A stretch of DNA of 64,000 bases, from positions 137,472-201,471 of the forward strand of contig NZ_MPKW01000012.1 of NCBI RefSeq assembly GCF_009729415.1. Direction: 5' to 3'. The notes beneath the pieces were generated by a model that had not been told where the DNA came from, did no database searches, and saw only the letters and a list, made by a program, of their open reading frames with translations. The DNA is from Mycolicibacterium sp. CBMA 234 (lineage in GTDB: Bacteria; Actinomycetota; Actinomycetes; Mycobacteriales; Mycobacteriaceae). This document shows, piece after piece, positions 26,668 to 35,253 of this stretch. Each line of letters begins with the position of its first letter. The stretch's first letter is position 1. The position numbers and the translations under genes are program-made.

Positions 26668-27909
26668 TCAGATGATCGCCTGCTCCTGCAAGCTCGCGAT
26701 CCGCGCCGCGTCATAGCCCAGTTCGCCCAGTATCTCTGCGCTGTGCTCGCCGATCAGCGGCGGCGGGCGGCGGATCGTCGCAGGCGTCGCGCCCATGCCC
26801 GCCAGCGGGCTGCCGATCAGGTCGACCGATCCGGCGGCGGCCCACATGTGCGGAGTCGTGGCGCGCAGGCCCCGGTGCTGCACCTGCGGATCATCCCAGA
26901 CCTCCGCTAGATCGTTATAGCGCGCGGCCGGGATGCCCACGCTGTCGAACTTCGCCTGAAGCTCCTCCGTCGTGAACTGCCGGCTCCACACGTTGATGAT
27001 GTCGATCAACTCCGCGCGATTGATCTTGGCCCGCTTGGCGTTGGTGTCGAAGCGCGGGTCGGCGTAGAGCTCGGGCCGGCCCATCAACTCCGACATGCGC
27101 CGCCAGTGGGCGTCGCTGCCGGCCGTAATGTACGTCATGCCGTCGCGCGCGTGGATGAGGTCGGCGGGTCCGCCGCCGTTGCCGCCATTGCCCAGACGCT
27201 CCGCCTGGACGCCGTTGATCAGATAGTCCTGCATGATGTGGCAGATCATCGCCACGGAACTGTCAAGCAGCGCCATGTCGATGTGCTGGCCCTCGCCCGT
27301 GCTGTTGCGATGGTTCAGCGCGGCGAGGATCGCGATGGCGCTGTTGTGGCCGGTCACGAAATCGACCAGGCTGGGACCGGCCTTCACCGGACCCGCGCCG
27401 GGCTGGCCTTCGGGGATTCCGGTCACGGCCATCATGCCGCCGCTCGCCTGGAACAACCCGTCGTAGCCCGCGCGCGCCGCCATCGGCCCGGTCTGGCCAA
27501 AGCCGGTGATCGAGCAATAGATGAGGCGGGGATTGATCGCCTTCAGGCTCTCGTAGTCCAGCCCGAACCGCTTGAGGTCGCCGACCTTGTAATTCTCGAT
27601 CAGGATGTCCGCGGTCTTGACTAGGGCACGCAGGATGTCCTGCCCCTCCGGCTTGGAGTGGTTGACCGTGATCGACCGCTTGTTGCGGTTCGACGCGGTG
27701 AAGAAGCCGGACTGGCGAAGGTCCTTGCCATCCTTGCCCTCGACCGAGGCAAGACCGTAACCGCGCCCTTCGTCACCGCTGCCCGGTCGCTCCACCTTGA
27801 TGACGTCAGCGCCGAGGTCGCCCAGTATCTGCGCGCTGATCGGGCCGGCGAAGACCCGGGTCATGTCGATGACCCGGATACCCTCCAGGGCAAGCTGTGT
27901 CGTGCTCAT
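26668..27909 (-). CDS. CaiB/BaiF-family (family III) CoA transferase
   Basis: A 413-residue family III CoA transferase, exchanging CoA between a carboxylic acid and an acyl-CoA. The N-terminus RVIDMTRVFAGPISAQILGD, the nucleophile Asp150 region (ARAGYDGLFQASGG) and the C-terminal PLIGEHSAEILGELGYD are typical. The ATG after AGGAG is chosen. It is convergent with ipdF and divergent from kstR2, a position held by PPE64 (Rv3558) in M. tuberculosis. Sequence style, such as NSTGEGQHIDMALLDS and a gene using more alternative codons, reminds me of proteobacterial homologues, so transfer is possible but unproved. It could activate a steroid acid such as HIP, replacing FadD3. Confidence 0.85.
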   Translation of the reverse strand: MSTTQLALEGIRVIDMTRVFAGPISAQILGDLGADVIKVERPGSGDEGRGYGLASVEGKDGKDLRQSGFFTASNRNKRSITVNHSKPEGQDILRALVKTADILIENYKVGDLKRFGLDYESLKAINPRLIYCSITGFGQTGPMAARAGYDGLFQASGGMMAVTGIPEGQPGAGPVKAGPSLVDFVTGHNSAIAILAALNHRNSTGEGQHIDMALLDSSVAMICHIMQDYLINGVQAERLGNGGNGGGPADLIHARDGMTYITAGSDAHWRRMSELMGRPELYADPRFDTNAKRAKINRAELIDIINVWSRQFTTEELQAKFDSVGIPAARYNDLAEVWDDPQVQHRGLRATTPHMWAAAGSVDLIGSPLAGMGATPATIRRPPPLIGEHSAEILGELGYDAARIASLQEQAII

Positions 27910-28084
27910 GATCTCCTGATACTCATCCATTTCACATCGTGCCCCATCTATCGGTCGCGGTCGAGAACCGCGCGCGTGACCTCGCCCGCCCTCAGGGCCG
28001 CGATCGCCTCAACGTGCGCGACCCAGGTGAGCACTCGATCTTTGTGTACGTAGTGGCCAAGTCAACACCGGCCCGACCTACCCT
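27910..28084. other. Divergent promoter region, CoA transferase / kstR2
   Basis: About 200 bases separate the two divergent starts. Apart from the KstR2 box at its kstR2 end I see no gene, repeat or clear second operator here. Confidence 0.5.
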
Positions 28085-28098
28085 AGCAAGCGCTTGGT
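28085..28098. promoter_or_regulatory. KstR2 operator upstream of kstR2
   Basis: AGCAAGCGCTTGGT fits AnCAAGnnCTTGnT perfectly. It ends 15 bases before the kstR2 ATG, so KstR2 should repress its own operon with fadA6. Confidence 0.94.
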
Positions 28099-28113
28099 TG
28101 CTATGCTGTGGCG

Positions 28114-28716
28114 ATGGCGTCATTATCGCCCAGCCAGGCCGCGAGCAGGCGCGACGAGCTTCTTGAGCTCGCCGCGGCGATGTTCGCTGAGCGTGGACTG
28201 AAGGCAACCACCGTCCGTGACATCGCGGACTCGGCGGGAATCCTGTCGGGCAGTCTCTACCATCACTTCAAATCGAAGGAACAGATGGTCGAAGAGATCA
28301 TGCGTGACTTCCTCGATTGGCTGTTCACCAGGTATGAGCAGATCATCGCCACCGAGCCCGATCCGTTGGCGCGCTTCAAAGGTTTGTTCATGGCGTCCTT
28401 CGATGCCATCGAGCATCGGCACGCGCAGGTCGTCATCTACCAGGATGAGGCCAAGCGGCTGGGGATTTTGCCGCAGTTCGCTTTCGTCGACGATCGCAAC
28501 CGCGAGCAGCGCAAGATGTGGGTCGACGTCCTGAAACAGGGGATGGCGCAAGGAGTTTTCCGGTCCGACCTCAACGTCGACCTGGTGTACCGCTTCATCC
28601 GCGACACCACCTGGGTGTCGGTTCGCTGGTACCAGCCGGGTGGCAAGTTGACCGCGGAGGACGTCGGTCAGCACTACCTGACCATCGTGCTCGGCGGCGT
28701 CGCGGTTACCCCGTAA
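28114..28716 (+). CDS. kstR2: C/D-ring catabolism repressor KstR2 (TetR family)
   Basis: A 200-residue TetR repressor matching Rv3557c (TTVRDIADSAGILSGSLYHHF is the helix-turn-helix; AHAQVVIYQDEAKRLG-type ligand domain). KstR2 represses the HIP-degradation genes and is released by HIP-CoA. ATG at MASLSPSQ is preferred to a GTG two codons earlier; no ribosome site is visible and a TATGCT-like -10 element lies at 28101-28106, so the transcript may be leaderless. It is followed by fadA6 44 bases later. Loss of fadD3, the enzyme known to make HIP-CoA, makes induction here an open question. Confidence 0.95.
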   Translation: MASLSPSQAASRRDELLELAAAMFAERGLKATTVRDIADSAGILSGSLYHHFKSKEQMVEEIMRDFLDWLFTRYEQIIATEPDPLARFKGLFMASFDAIEHRHAQVVIYQDEAKRLGILPQFAFVDDRNREQRKMWVDVLKQGMAQGVFRSDLNVDLVYRFIRDTTWVSVRWYQPGGKLTAEDVGQHYLTIVLGGVAVTP

Positions 28717-28760
28717 CGCCTTGCCTCTAAATGAGTTTCACCCAAAGAAGGAGATGAGAA

Positions 28761-29918
28761 ATGGCCGCATCTGAGGCGTACGTCATCGACGCTGTGCGCA
28801 CCGCCGTCGGCAAGAAGGGTGGTGCCCTCTCGGGCTACCACCCGATCGACCTCGGTGTGGAGGCTTACCGCGGAATCTTCGCCCGCAACGACATCGACCC
28901 CGGCGCCTTTGATGACGTCATCGTCGGTTGCGTCGACGCGATCGGTGGGCAGGCCGGCAACATCGGCCGTCTGACCTGGCTGGCCGCTGGCTACGACGAG
29001 GCCGTCCCCGGCACCACCGTCGACCGGCAGTGCGGTTCCTCGCAGCAGGCCATTTCCTTTGGCGCACAAGCCATCATGTCCGGTACCGCAGACCTGATCC
29101 TGGCTGCCGGCATCCAGAACATGAGCCAGGTTCCGATCAGCTCGGCCATGATCGTCGGCGAGCAGTTCGGTTTCACCTCGCCGACCAACGAGTCGAAGCG
29201 CTGGGTGGAACGCTATGGCAACCAAGAGATTTCGCAGTTCCGCGGCGCCGAGATGATCGCTGAGCAGTGGGACATCTCCCGTGACGAGATGGAAGAGTTC
29301 GCGTTCAACAGCCACCAGCGCGCGTTCACCGCGATCCGTGAGGGCCGCTTCGACAACGAGATCATCCCGGTCGGGGACTTCAAGGTCGACGAGGGCCCGC
29401 GCGAAAGCACCCGGGAGAAGCTGGCATCGCTGAAGCCGCTCGTTGAGGGTGGCCGGCTGACTGCCGCTCTGGCGAGCCAGATCTCGGATGCATCGTCGGC
29501 GACACTGCTGGCCTCCGAGGCTGCGGTCAAGGCCCACGGTCTCAAGCCGCGCGCCCGCATCCACCACATCAGCTGCCGTGGCGACGACCCGGTGAAGATG
29601 CTGACCGGCCCCATCCCCGCGACCAAGTACGCGCTGGAGAAGACCGGCCTGAGCATCGACGACATCGACGTCATCGAGATCAACGAGGCGTTCGCGCCCG
29701 TCGTCCTGGCGTGGGCCAAGGAGCTGAAGGCCGATCTGTCCAAGGTGAACCCGAACGGCGGCGGCATCGCGCTGGGCCACCCGCTCGGCGCCACCGGCGC
29801 CAAGCTGTTCGCCACCCTGCTCAACGAGCTGGAGCGCACGGGCGGCCGCTATGGCCTGCTGACCATGTGCGAGGGCGGCGGCACTGCCAACGTCACCATC
29901 ATCGAGCGGCTCTCCTAA
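28761..29918 (+). CDS. fadA6: Acetyl-CoA acyltransferase FadA6 (thiolase)
   Basis: A 385-residue degradative thiolase matching Rv3556c, acting after IpdAB ring opening to release acetyl-CoA. Catalytic residues are visible at Cys91 (DRQCGSSQQ), His340 (GHPLGATG) and Cys370 (MCEGGGTAN). A strong AAGGAGATGAGAA ribosome site precedes the ATG. It forms an operon with kstR2 and ends in a strong hairpin. Confidence 0.94.
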   Translation: MAASEAYVIDAVRTAVGKKGGALSGYHPIDLGVEAYRGIFARNDIDPGAFDDVIVGCVDAIGGQAGNIGRLTWLAAGYDEAVPGTTVDRQCGSSQQAISFGAQAIMSGTADLILAAGIQNMSQVPISSAMIVGEQFGFTSPTNESKRWVERYGNQEISQFRGAEMIAEQWDISRDEMEEFAFNSHQRAFTAIREGRFDNEIIPVGDFKVDEGPRESTREKLASLKPLVEGGRLTAALASQISDASSATLLASEAAVKAHGLKPRARIHHISCRGDDPVKMLTGPIPATKYALEKTGLSIDDIDVIEINEAFAPVVLAWAKELKADLSKVNPNGGGIALGHPLGATGAKLFATLLNELERTGGRYGLLTMCEGGGTANVTIIERLS

Positions 29919-29924
29919 GCCTCA

Positions 29925-29982
29925 CGAACAGACGCAAAACTGCCCCTTTCCCTTGGGAGAGGGGCAGTTTTGCGTCTGTTCG
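29925..29982. terminator. Long hairpin terminator after fadA6
   Basis: Perfect 23-base arms (29925-29947 and 29960-29982) with an inner CCC/GGG extension, between the convergent fadA6 and TetR genes. It carries CAAAAC/GTTTTG near the base and probably works for both. Confidence 0.85.
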
Positions 29983-29992
29983 CCAGAAAACC

Positions 29993-30607
29993 TCAGCCGC
30001 GATGCCCGAGCAGTGCGCCGATGGCCTGCTCGGCTTTGCCGGCCTCCAGTGGTTCGCCGGTGATGATGTCGGCGTACAGGAATGACTCCACGATGCGCAC
30101 GATGAGGAACGCGAGGTCGCGCGGCGGGAGCGGCGGATCTAGGTGACCTGCGGCGATTTCCTCGTTGAGCAGCTCTTCGATGGCGGCGACCAGGCGGCCC
30201 TGAACAGTTCCGGCGCGGGTGGCCAGAATCCGGAGCGCGCGTTCGGGTTCGCGGCGCAGGAACGCCTGGAAGAAGCCGGATTCATCGATCACGGTCGTGT
30301 AGTGGCCCACGGCTCGCGCGATGTGTCCGGCGCCGTGCCCGGGTGCCGCGTCGATCGAGGCCTTGAGGGTCGGCTCAGCCAGCGACCACAGAATCTCGGC
30401 GATCAGTTCGTCACGGCCACCGACCCAGCGGAACAGGGTGGCACGGTTGATGCCGAGTTCGGTTGCCAGTTCCTGCATTTCGATGCGGCGACCCTCGATG
30501 AACCAACGGCGCGCAATGCGGAACGCCTCCAGCGGATCGGGCCGCCGCTCGGTCGACGCGAGCATGCGACCCAACGGTGTCTCGCTGATGGCGCACCTCC
30601 TGTTCAT
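29993..30607 (-). CDS. QsdR-type TetR-family regulator
   Basis: A 204-residue TetR regulator of the QsdR type. The helix-turn-helix is MQELATELGINRATLFRWVGGRDELIAEILW (residues ~44-74), and the C-terminal domain contains ESFLYADIITGE. It begins the block of genes that has no counterpart between fadA6 and ipdC in M. tuberculosis. It is divergent from an SDR gene, and the two palindromes in that gap are candidate operators. A later start at MLASTERR cannot be excluded. Confidence 0.82.
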   Translation of the reverse strand: MNRRCAISETPLGRMLASTERRPDPLEAFRIARRWFIEGRRIEMQELATELGINRATLFRWVGGRDELIAEILWSLAEPTLKASIDAAPGHGAGHIARAVGHYTTVIDESGFFQAFLRREPERALRILATRAGTVQGRLVAAIEELLNEEIAAGHLDPPLPPRDLAFLIVRIVESFLYADIITGEPLEAGKAEQAIGALLGHRG

Positions 30608-30647
30608 CTCGATGCCTTCGCATCATGGTATCGCTTGGTGTCTGAGT

Positions 30648-30694
30648 GAGATATATCTCGATAGGTCTCGTATGTGCAACATATCCGAATATGA
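30648..30694. promoter_or_regulatory. Candidate TetR operators, two short palindromes
   Basis: GAGATATATCTC (30648-30659) is a perfect 12-base palindrome, and CATAT-ccga-ATATG (30681-30694) has perfect 5-base arms. Both lie in the AT-rich gap between the QsdR-type regulator and the SDR gene. Confidence 0.4.
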
Positions 30695-30701
30695 TGCACG
30701 A

Positions 30702-31484
30702 GTGACCCAGAGCGAAGCATCGTCGATCCTTGATCTCTTCCGTCTCGATGGCCGCGTCGCGGTCGTCACCGGCGCTTCCAGTGGCCTCGGCGTCGGATTT
30801 GCGCAGGCACTGGCACAAGCCGGCGCCGACGTCGTGCTCGGCGCGCGTCGCGAGGACCGTCTCGCGGAGACCCGCGCGCTGGTCGAAGCCACCGGTCGCA
30901 AGGCCGTCGCGGTGCGCACCGACGTCACCAATCCCGACGACTGCAAAGCCTTGGTGCAGGCGGCTGTCGATTCCTTCGGACGCGTCGACATTCTGGTGAA
31001 CAATGCCGGGGTGGGCACTGCCGTTCCGGCGACGCGCGAAACGCCCGAGCAGTTCCGGTCGGTCATCGACCTGAACCTGAACGGGTGCTACTGGATGGCG
31101 CAGGCTTGCGCCGCCCATATGCAGCCGGGCAGCTCGATCATCAATGTCAGCAGCATTCTCGGCCTGACGACAGCCGGTCTGCCGCAGGCCGCTTACGCGT
31201 CATCGAAGGCCGGGCTGATCGGCCTCACTCGTGACCTGGCTCAGCAGTGGACGGGCCGCAAGGGCATCCGGGTCAACGCCTTGGCGCCAGGCTTCTTCGC
31301 TTCCGAGATGACCGAGCAGTACGAGGACGGCTACTTCGAGACCACCGTTCTGCCCCGCACCTTGGCCGGAAGGCTCGGGCGCACAGAGGAACTCAGCGCC
31401 GCGCTGATCTTCCTGGCCAGCGATGCCAGCAGCTACGTCACCGGAATCACCCTGCCCGTCGAGGGCGGATTGCTCACCAGCTGA
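30702..31484 (+). CDS. SDR-family oxidoreductase
   Basis: A 260-residue classical short-chain dehydrogenase with TGASSGLG cofactor site, VNNAGVG, ISS-type catalytic Ser region (INVSSILG) and YASSKAG active-site Tyr-Lys; C-terminal IPVEGG-like motif TLPVEGGLL. The GTG at 30702 is chosen because it gives the usual N-terminal length; an ATG ten codons earlier sits in the palindrome region. Substrate unknown. It is followed by a wax-ester synthase gene after 30 bases on the same strand and may be co-transcribed. Confidence 0.84.
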   Translation: MTQSEASSILDLFRLDGRVAVVTGASSGLGVGFAQALAQAGADVVLGARREDRLAETRALVEATGRKAVAVRTDVTNPDDCKALVQAAVDSFGRVDILVNNAGVGTAVPATRETPEQFRSVIDLNLNGCYWMAQACAAHMQPGSSIINVSSILGLTTAGLPQAAYASSKAGLIGLTRDLAQQWTGRKGIRVNALAPGFFASEMTEQYEDGYFETTVLPRTLAGRLGRTEELSAALIFLASDASSYVTGITLPVEGGLLTS

Positions 31485-31514
31485 GCCTAAAACCAGTCTA
31501 GGAGAAGAACACTC

Positions 31515-33047
31515 GTGAAGCAGCTCAGCGGCTTGGACGCCACGTTCCTCTATCTGGAGACGCCGACGACGTTCGGTCACGTCACCGGACTCATGATCTT
31601 CGAGCGGCCCAGCGAGGAGTTCGACCCGTACCCGGCGGTCTACGCCAAATACAAGTCCCTGATTGGTGAACTCGAACCGCTGCGCCGGCGCCTCGTAGAG
31701 GTGCCGCTCGGGTTGGATCATCCGTACTGGGTCGACGACCCGAACTTCGATCTTGACTTCCACATCCGCGAAATCCATTTGGCGCGACCGGGAATGGTCG
31801 ACCAGCTGGCCGACCAGGTATCGCGCATCGTCGGGCGGCCGATGGACCGCAGCCGGCCACTGTGGGAGGTCTATGTCATCGACGGCCTGGACAACGGGAA
31901 CTGGGCCATGCTGACCAAGTACCACCACGCCACCATCGACGGGGCTGCCGGGCAGATCATGCTCAACGCCCTCACCGACACCGAACCGGACACCACGCCT
32001 CCGGGTCCCAGCCCCGCATGGGAAGCCGAAGCGCTGCCGGGCAACATCGAGCTGCTGCGTAAAGCTGTCATCAACCTTGCCGGCCATCCCGCCAAGGCAC
32101 TGCGGTTCCAGACCCGGCTGGTCGGCCAACTTGCCGACGCCGCCGGGATTGATAGCGTCGGCAGCGCCGCCAGCAAGGCCGGCTCGGCCATCAAATCCCT
32201 TGCCCGCCTTGGTAAGGACGACGGACCGAAGATTCCGTTGCCGATGTCGGCCGCGCCGCCCACGCCGTGGAACAAGCCCATTACCGGGCACCGTCGCTTC
32301 GCCATGCGCACTGCGTCCTTGGAGAACGTCAAGCGGCTCAAGACCGCTACCGGCGGCACGGTCAACGACATCGTGATGGCGATCTGCGCGGGCGCGCTGC
32401 GCCAGTACCTGTTGGCCCACGACGCCCTGCCCGATGGTCCGTTGCGGGCCATGGTGCCGGTGTCCATCCGCACCGGTGACGAAGCGGACCCGTGGACCAA
32501 CCGGGTGTCGGCGATCTTCCCTGAGCTGCCGACGGATTGCGAGGACCCGGTCGAGCGGGTGGCGCGCTGCCGCGAGGCGATGCTCGACGCGAAGCGTCTG
32601 CTGGATCTGGTGCCCGCCAGCCAGCTCGGCGACATGGCGCAGGTCTCCGCCCCGGTGTTGTCGACGTCCGCGATGCGGCTGGCGTCCCGTTTCGGGCTGG
32701 CGCACCGTATTGCAGCCACGCCGTTCAATCTGGTGATCTCGAACGTGCCCGGGCCGCGTAAGCCGCTGTACTTCGCGGGTGCGCAGCTGGTCCATCAGTT
32801 CCCGGTGTCGATCGTCACCGAAGGCCAGGGGCTCAACATCACCGTGGTGAGCTACCTGGACCGCCTGGACTTCGGCTTCATCGTCGACCGCGGGCTGGTG
32901 CCCGACGTGTGGGACCTGGCCGACATGCACATCGACGAGATCGGCCGGCTGATGGCGGCCAGTGGCACCGAATGGGCGCAGGAGCCGCAGCCCGCGCCGC
33001 CGCGGCGCGCCAGGGTGCGCGCGGTGCAGCCCGACGACGTGTACTGA
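31515..33047 (+). CDS. Wax ester synthase / diacylglycerol acyltransferase (WS/DGAT)
   Basis: A 510-residue bifunctional acyltransferase making triacylglycerol or wax ester from acyl-CoA and a diacylglycerol or alcohol. The active-site motif is HHATIDGAAG (His137-His138, Asp142), and the C-terminal NVPGPRKPLYFAGAQL is the family's second block. The GTG start has AGGAG 11 bases upstream. Mycobacteria carry many paralogues (Tgs family), so no symbol is given. It could store acyl-CoA from sterol breakdown as lipid, but nothing in the sequence shows that. Confidence 0.9.
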   Translation: MKQLSGLDATFLYLETPTTFGHVTGLMIFERPSEEFDPYPAVYAKYKSLIGELEPLRRRLVEVPLGLDHPYWVDDPNFDLDFHIREIHLARPGMVDQLADQVSRIVGRPMDRSRPLWEVYVIDGLDNGNWAMLTKYHHATIDGAAGQIMLNALTDTEPDTTPPGPSPAWEAEALPGNIELLRKAVINLAGHPAKALRFQTRLVGQLADAAGIDSVGSAASKAGSAIKSLARLGKDDGPKIPLPMSAAPPTPWNKPITGHRRFAMRTASLENVKRLKTATGGTVNDIVMAICAGALRQYLLAHDALPDGPLRAMVPVSIRTGDEADPWTNRVSAIFPELPTDCEDPVERVARCREAMLDAKRLLDLVPASQLGDMAQVSAPVLSTSAMRLASRFGLAHRIAATPFNLVISNVPGPRKPLYFAGAQLVHQFPVSIVTEGQGLNITVVSYLDRLDFGFIVDRGLVPDVWDLADMHIDEIGRLMAASGTEWAQEPQPAPPRRARVRAVQPDDVY

Positions 33048-33056
33048 GGGCTGCCG

Positions 33057-33950
33057 CTAACCGTCCAGGTTGACGGTGTGCGCGGTGGAGACGAGCGCGC
33101 GCGCCAGCACCGAGCCGGGTTCGGCGGCGCTGGTGACCAGCGCGACCGTCGTCGTCACCTCGGGGTTTTCCAACGGCACCACCCGAACCCCGGTCGGCTG
33201 ACGCCAGTCCCGCAGCCAGGCCTGCGGGACAATCGTGGCCCAGCGGCCGCTGCTCACGTGCGCCAGGAGGGAGACGAAGGAGTCCGCCTCGAGCCGCGGC
33301 GTTGGCGTCAGATCGTGAGCCGCCAGCGCGTCGTCGAGGATCTGACGTCCGCGCATGCCTGAGTTCAACAGGCACAGCGGTAGTTCCAACGCTTCGGTCC
33401 AGGTGATCGAATTCGCTTGGCTGACAAGCAAATCCGCACCGACGATAAGCACATGCCGCTCCTGGTAGAGCGGTATGACGGTCAGGCTGGCGGTGTCGAT
33501 CCCGTCGGGATAGATGATCCCGGCGTCCAGCTCGAAGCGCCCGATGCGTGCCACGATGTCCGCCGACCGCAGACTGCTCTCCAATTGCACTCGTACCAAA
33601 GGATGTTCGGCGCAGAACGGATCGGTGAGTTGCGCGACGGTACCCGATGCGCCGGGGATGACGCCGAGGCGAAGCTCACCGGTCAGGCCGGTCTGCAGTG
33701 CGGTTACCTCGTGGATGAGGGCGTCGTGGTCGGCCAGAATCCGGCGCGCCCACAACACCAGTCGTTCGCCTTCGGGAGTCAGGCCTTCGAAGCTCTGCCC
33801 CCGCCGTACCAAGGGAACTTTCAGCTCGTTCTCAAGTTTTCGGATGGCTTCGGACAGCGCCGGTTGCGACACGTAACAGGCGGCGGCAGCACGCGCGAAG
33901 TGCTTCTCGCGGGCGAGCGCCACGAAGTATTCGAGCTGACGGAACAGCAT
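33057..33950 (-). CDS. LysR-family regulator next to formate dehydrogenase
   Basis: A 297-residue LysR regulator with a typical start LFRQLEYFVALAREKHFARAA, recognition helix SQPALSEAIRKLENELKVPL and effector domain with GELRLGVIPGASGTV. An upstream GTG/ATG five codons earlier is possible. It is separated from the fdh genes by the FUSC gene. A 19-base inverted repeat lies 18 bases before its start, and further copies of the half-site sequence are near the fdh promoter, so it may control the formate dehydrogenase. Confidence 0.84.
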   Translation of the reverse strand: MLFRQLEYFVALAREKHFARAAAACYVSQPALSEAIRKLENELKVPLVRRGQSFEGLTPEGERLVLWARRILADHDALIHEVTALQTGLTGELRLGVIPGASGTVAQLTDPFCAEHPLVRVQLESSLRSADIVARIGRFELDAGIIYPDGIDTASLTVIPLYQERHVLIVGADLLVSQANSITWTEALELPLCLLNSGMRGRQILDDALAAHDLTPTPRLEADSFVSLLAHVSSGRWATIVPQAWLRDWRQPTGVRVVPLENPEVTTTVALVTSAAEPGSVLARALVSTAHTVNLDG

Positions 33951-33968
33951 GAGACATTCGACCACGAG

Positions 33969-33987
33969 CGATAGGTGTGACCTATCG
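33969..33987. promoter_or_regulatory. Candidate LysR operator, 8-base perfect arms
   Basis: CGATAGGT-gtg-ACCTATCG, immediately upstream of the LysR gene and downstream of the FUSC gene. The half-site ACCTATCG recurs at 35160-35167 in the fdh promoter region. Confidence 0.55.
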
Positions 33988-34016
33988 ACGCGTCGAGAAT
34001 TGCCCTTGGGCAGGGC

Positions 34017-35018
34017 TCAGGTCGCGGCCCGCTCGCGGCCTGGCAGCAGCAACGCGACGGCGATGGCCGCGGCCACGCCGATGATGGTGTCCAGTCCGCG
34101 GTACGTCAGTAGGTTCAGCGGTGAGGTGGGCTTGGCTAAATCGGTCATCAGCATGATCAGCGGGGTGAAGAAGCCGAGCGCCACCGCGTGGTGGTGCGCC
34201 ATGAACAGCTCGGTCGGAAACAGCAGCAACATGACGCAGACCGCCAGCACGTACGCGCTGGGTTGGGGGACCAGCAGGACCGCCGCCACCACGAGCCCGG
34301 CGAGCGTGCCGGCCAGGCGATGGATGCCGCGCTTGATGCGGCCGCTGGCGTCAGCGGCGGCCAGCGGACCGGCTGCCGCGGCGATGGCCCAGTTGGCATG
34401 GTCGATACCGAGCGCCACACCGGCGGCCCCGGCTGCCGTGATGGCGATGGCGTAGCGGCTCGCATGGAGCAGCACGTCGCGAACATCCGGCATCGGCAGC
34501 CGCGTCGCCGGCTCGGAGCCCCGCGGGGCATCGAGGATTCCGAGCAGGACGGCAAGTAGAGCCGTTGCGGCACAAATCAATATGGCTGACGACGGGGCCA
34601 CCCGGCCGGCCGGTACCGTGGCGATGGCGCCGAGCGCGAACACGCCGTAGAACGGCCCCTCTGGTTTGAGCGCGAGGTAGTCGGTCACCACGGAGCCGAC
34701 GGTCGCGAATGCCACTGCGGCAATCACCAGCACTGCGGGCGCGACGTGGAAGTCGGCCAGGGCCGCGCCGATGGCGACGCCGAGCACGAGGATCAGGCCG
34801 CCCTGCGTCTGGTGCGCGAACCGACGGCGCCGGGTATCGGTGCGGCCATACATGCCGGTGATCGCACCGAACACCGCGTAGATGATCAGATCGGGACGCC
34901 CGGCCGCCAGCAGCGCGACGCCAGGGACGGCCAACCCCAGTGCGACCCGCAGGGCCGGGCGGTGGTCCGCCATGGGCGGGGTCATGGCGCTGCGCACCCG
35001 CGTGTAGACGGTGCGCAT
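34017..35018 (-). CDS. FUSC-family inner-membrane protein
   Basis: A 333-residue protein with about ten membrane helices in two repeated halves, resembling the fusaric-acid-resistance (FUSC/AaeB) family. The N-terminal PPMADHRPALRVALGLAVPG and the internal GRPDLIIYAVFGAITGMYGR are typical. Some members export aromatic acids. It lies between the LysR gene and the fdh operon, divergent from the latter. No soluble ATPase or adaptor partner is present. Role unknown. Confidence 0.72.
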   Translation of the reverse strand: MRTVYTRVRSAMTPPMADHRPALRVALGLAVPGVALLAAGRPDLIIYAVFGAITGMYGRTDTRRRRFAHQTQGGLILVLGVAIGAALADFHVAPAVLVIAAVAFATVGSVVTDYLALKPEGPFYGVFALGAIATVPAGRVAPSSAILICAATALLAVLLGILDAPRGSEPATRLPMPDVRDVLLHASRYAIAITAAGAAGVALGIDHANWAIAAAAGPLAAADASGRIKRGIHRLAGTLAGLVVAAVLLVPQPSAYVLAVCVMLLLFPTELFMAHHHAVALGFFTPLIMLMTDLAKPTSPLNLLTYRGLDTIIGVAAAIAVALLLPGRERAAT

Positions 35019-35253
35019 GGGTTCACTCCGATCGACGAAAAGTGCTAGCTGGCAACAGCAATAAGGCTCCCGTGCAGCGGGTTGTCAGTCAAAGTGAAGT
35101 TTCCGAGCGGGTGATCGGCAGAGCCTATCGGTGCAGTACGCCGGTTCTTGATCGGCGGTACCTATCGATCGATCGGAAGTTCATCTCGGATTTGGGCGGT
35201 TCATCAGGAGCAAACGGCGCGCCGCTGATCGATCCGGTATTAGGGTCGAACCC
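35019..35253. promoter_or_regulatory. Divergent promoter region of the fdh operon
   Basis: 235 bases between the FUSC and fdh starts without a gene. It contains CCTATCG at 35124-35130 and ACCTATCG at 35160-35167, half-sites of the LysR inverted repeat at 33969-33987, and the direct string ATCGATCGATCGG at 35164-35176. No -35/-10 pair can be assigned with confidence. Confidence 0.5.
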
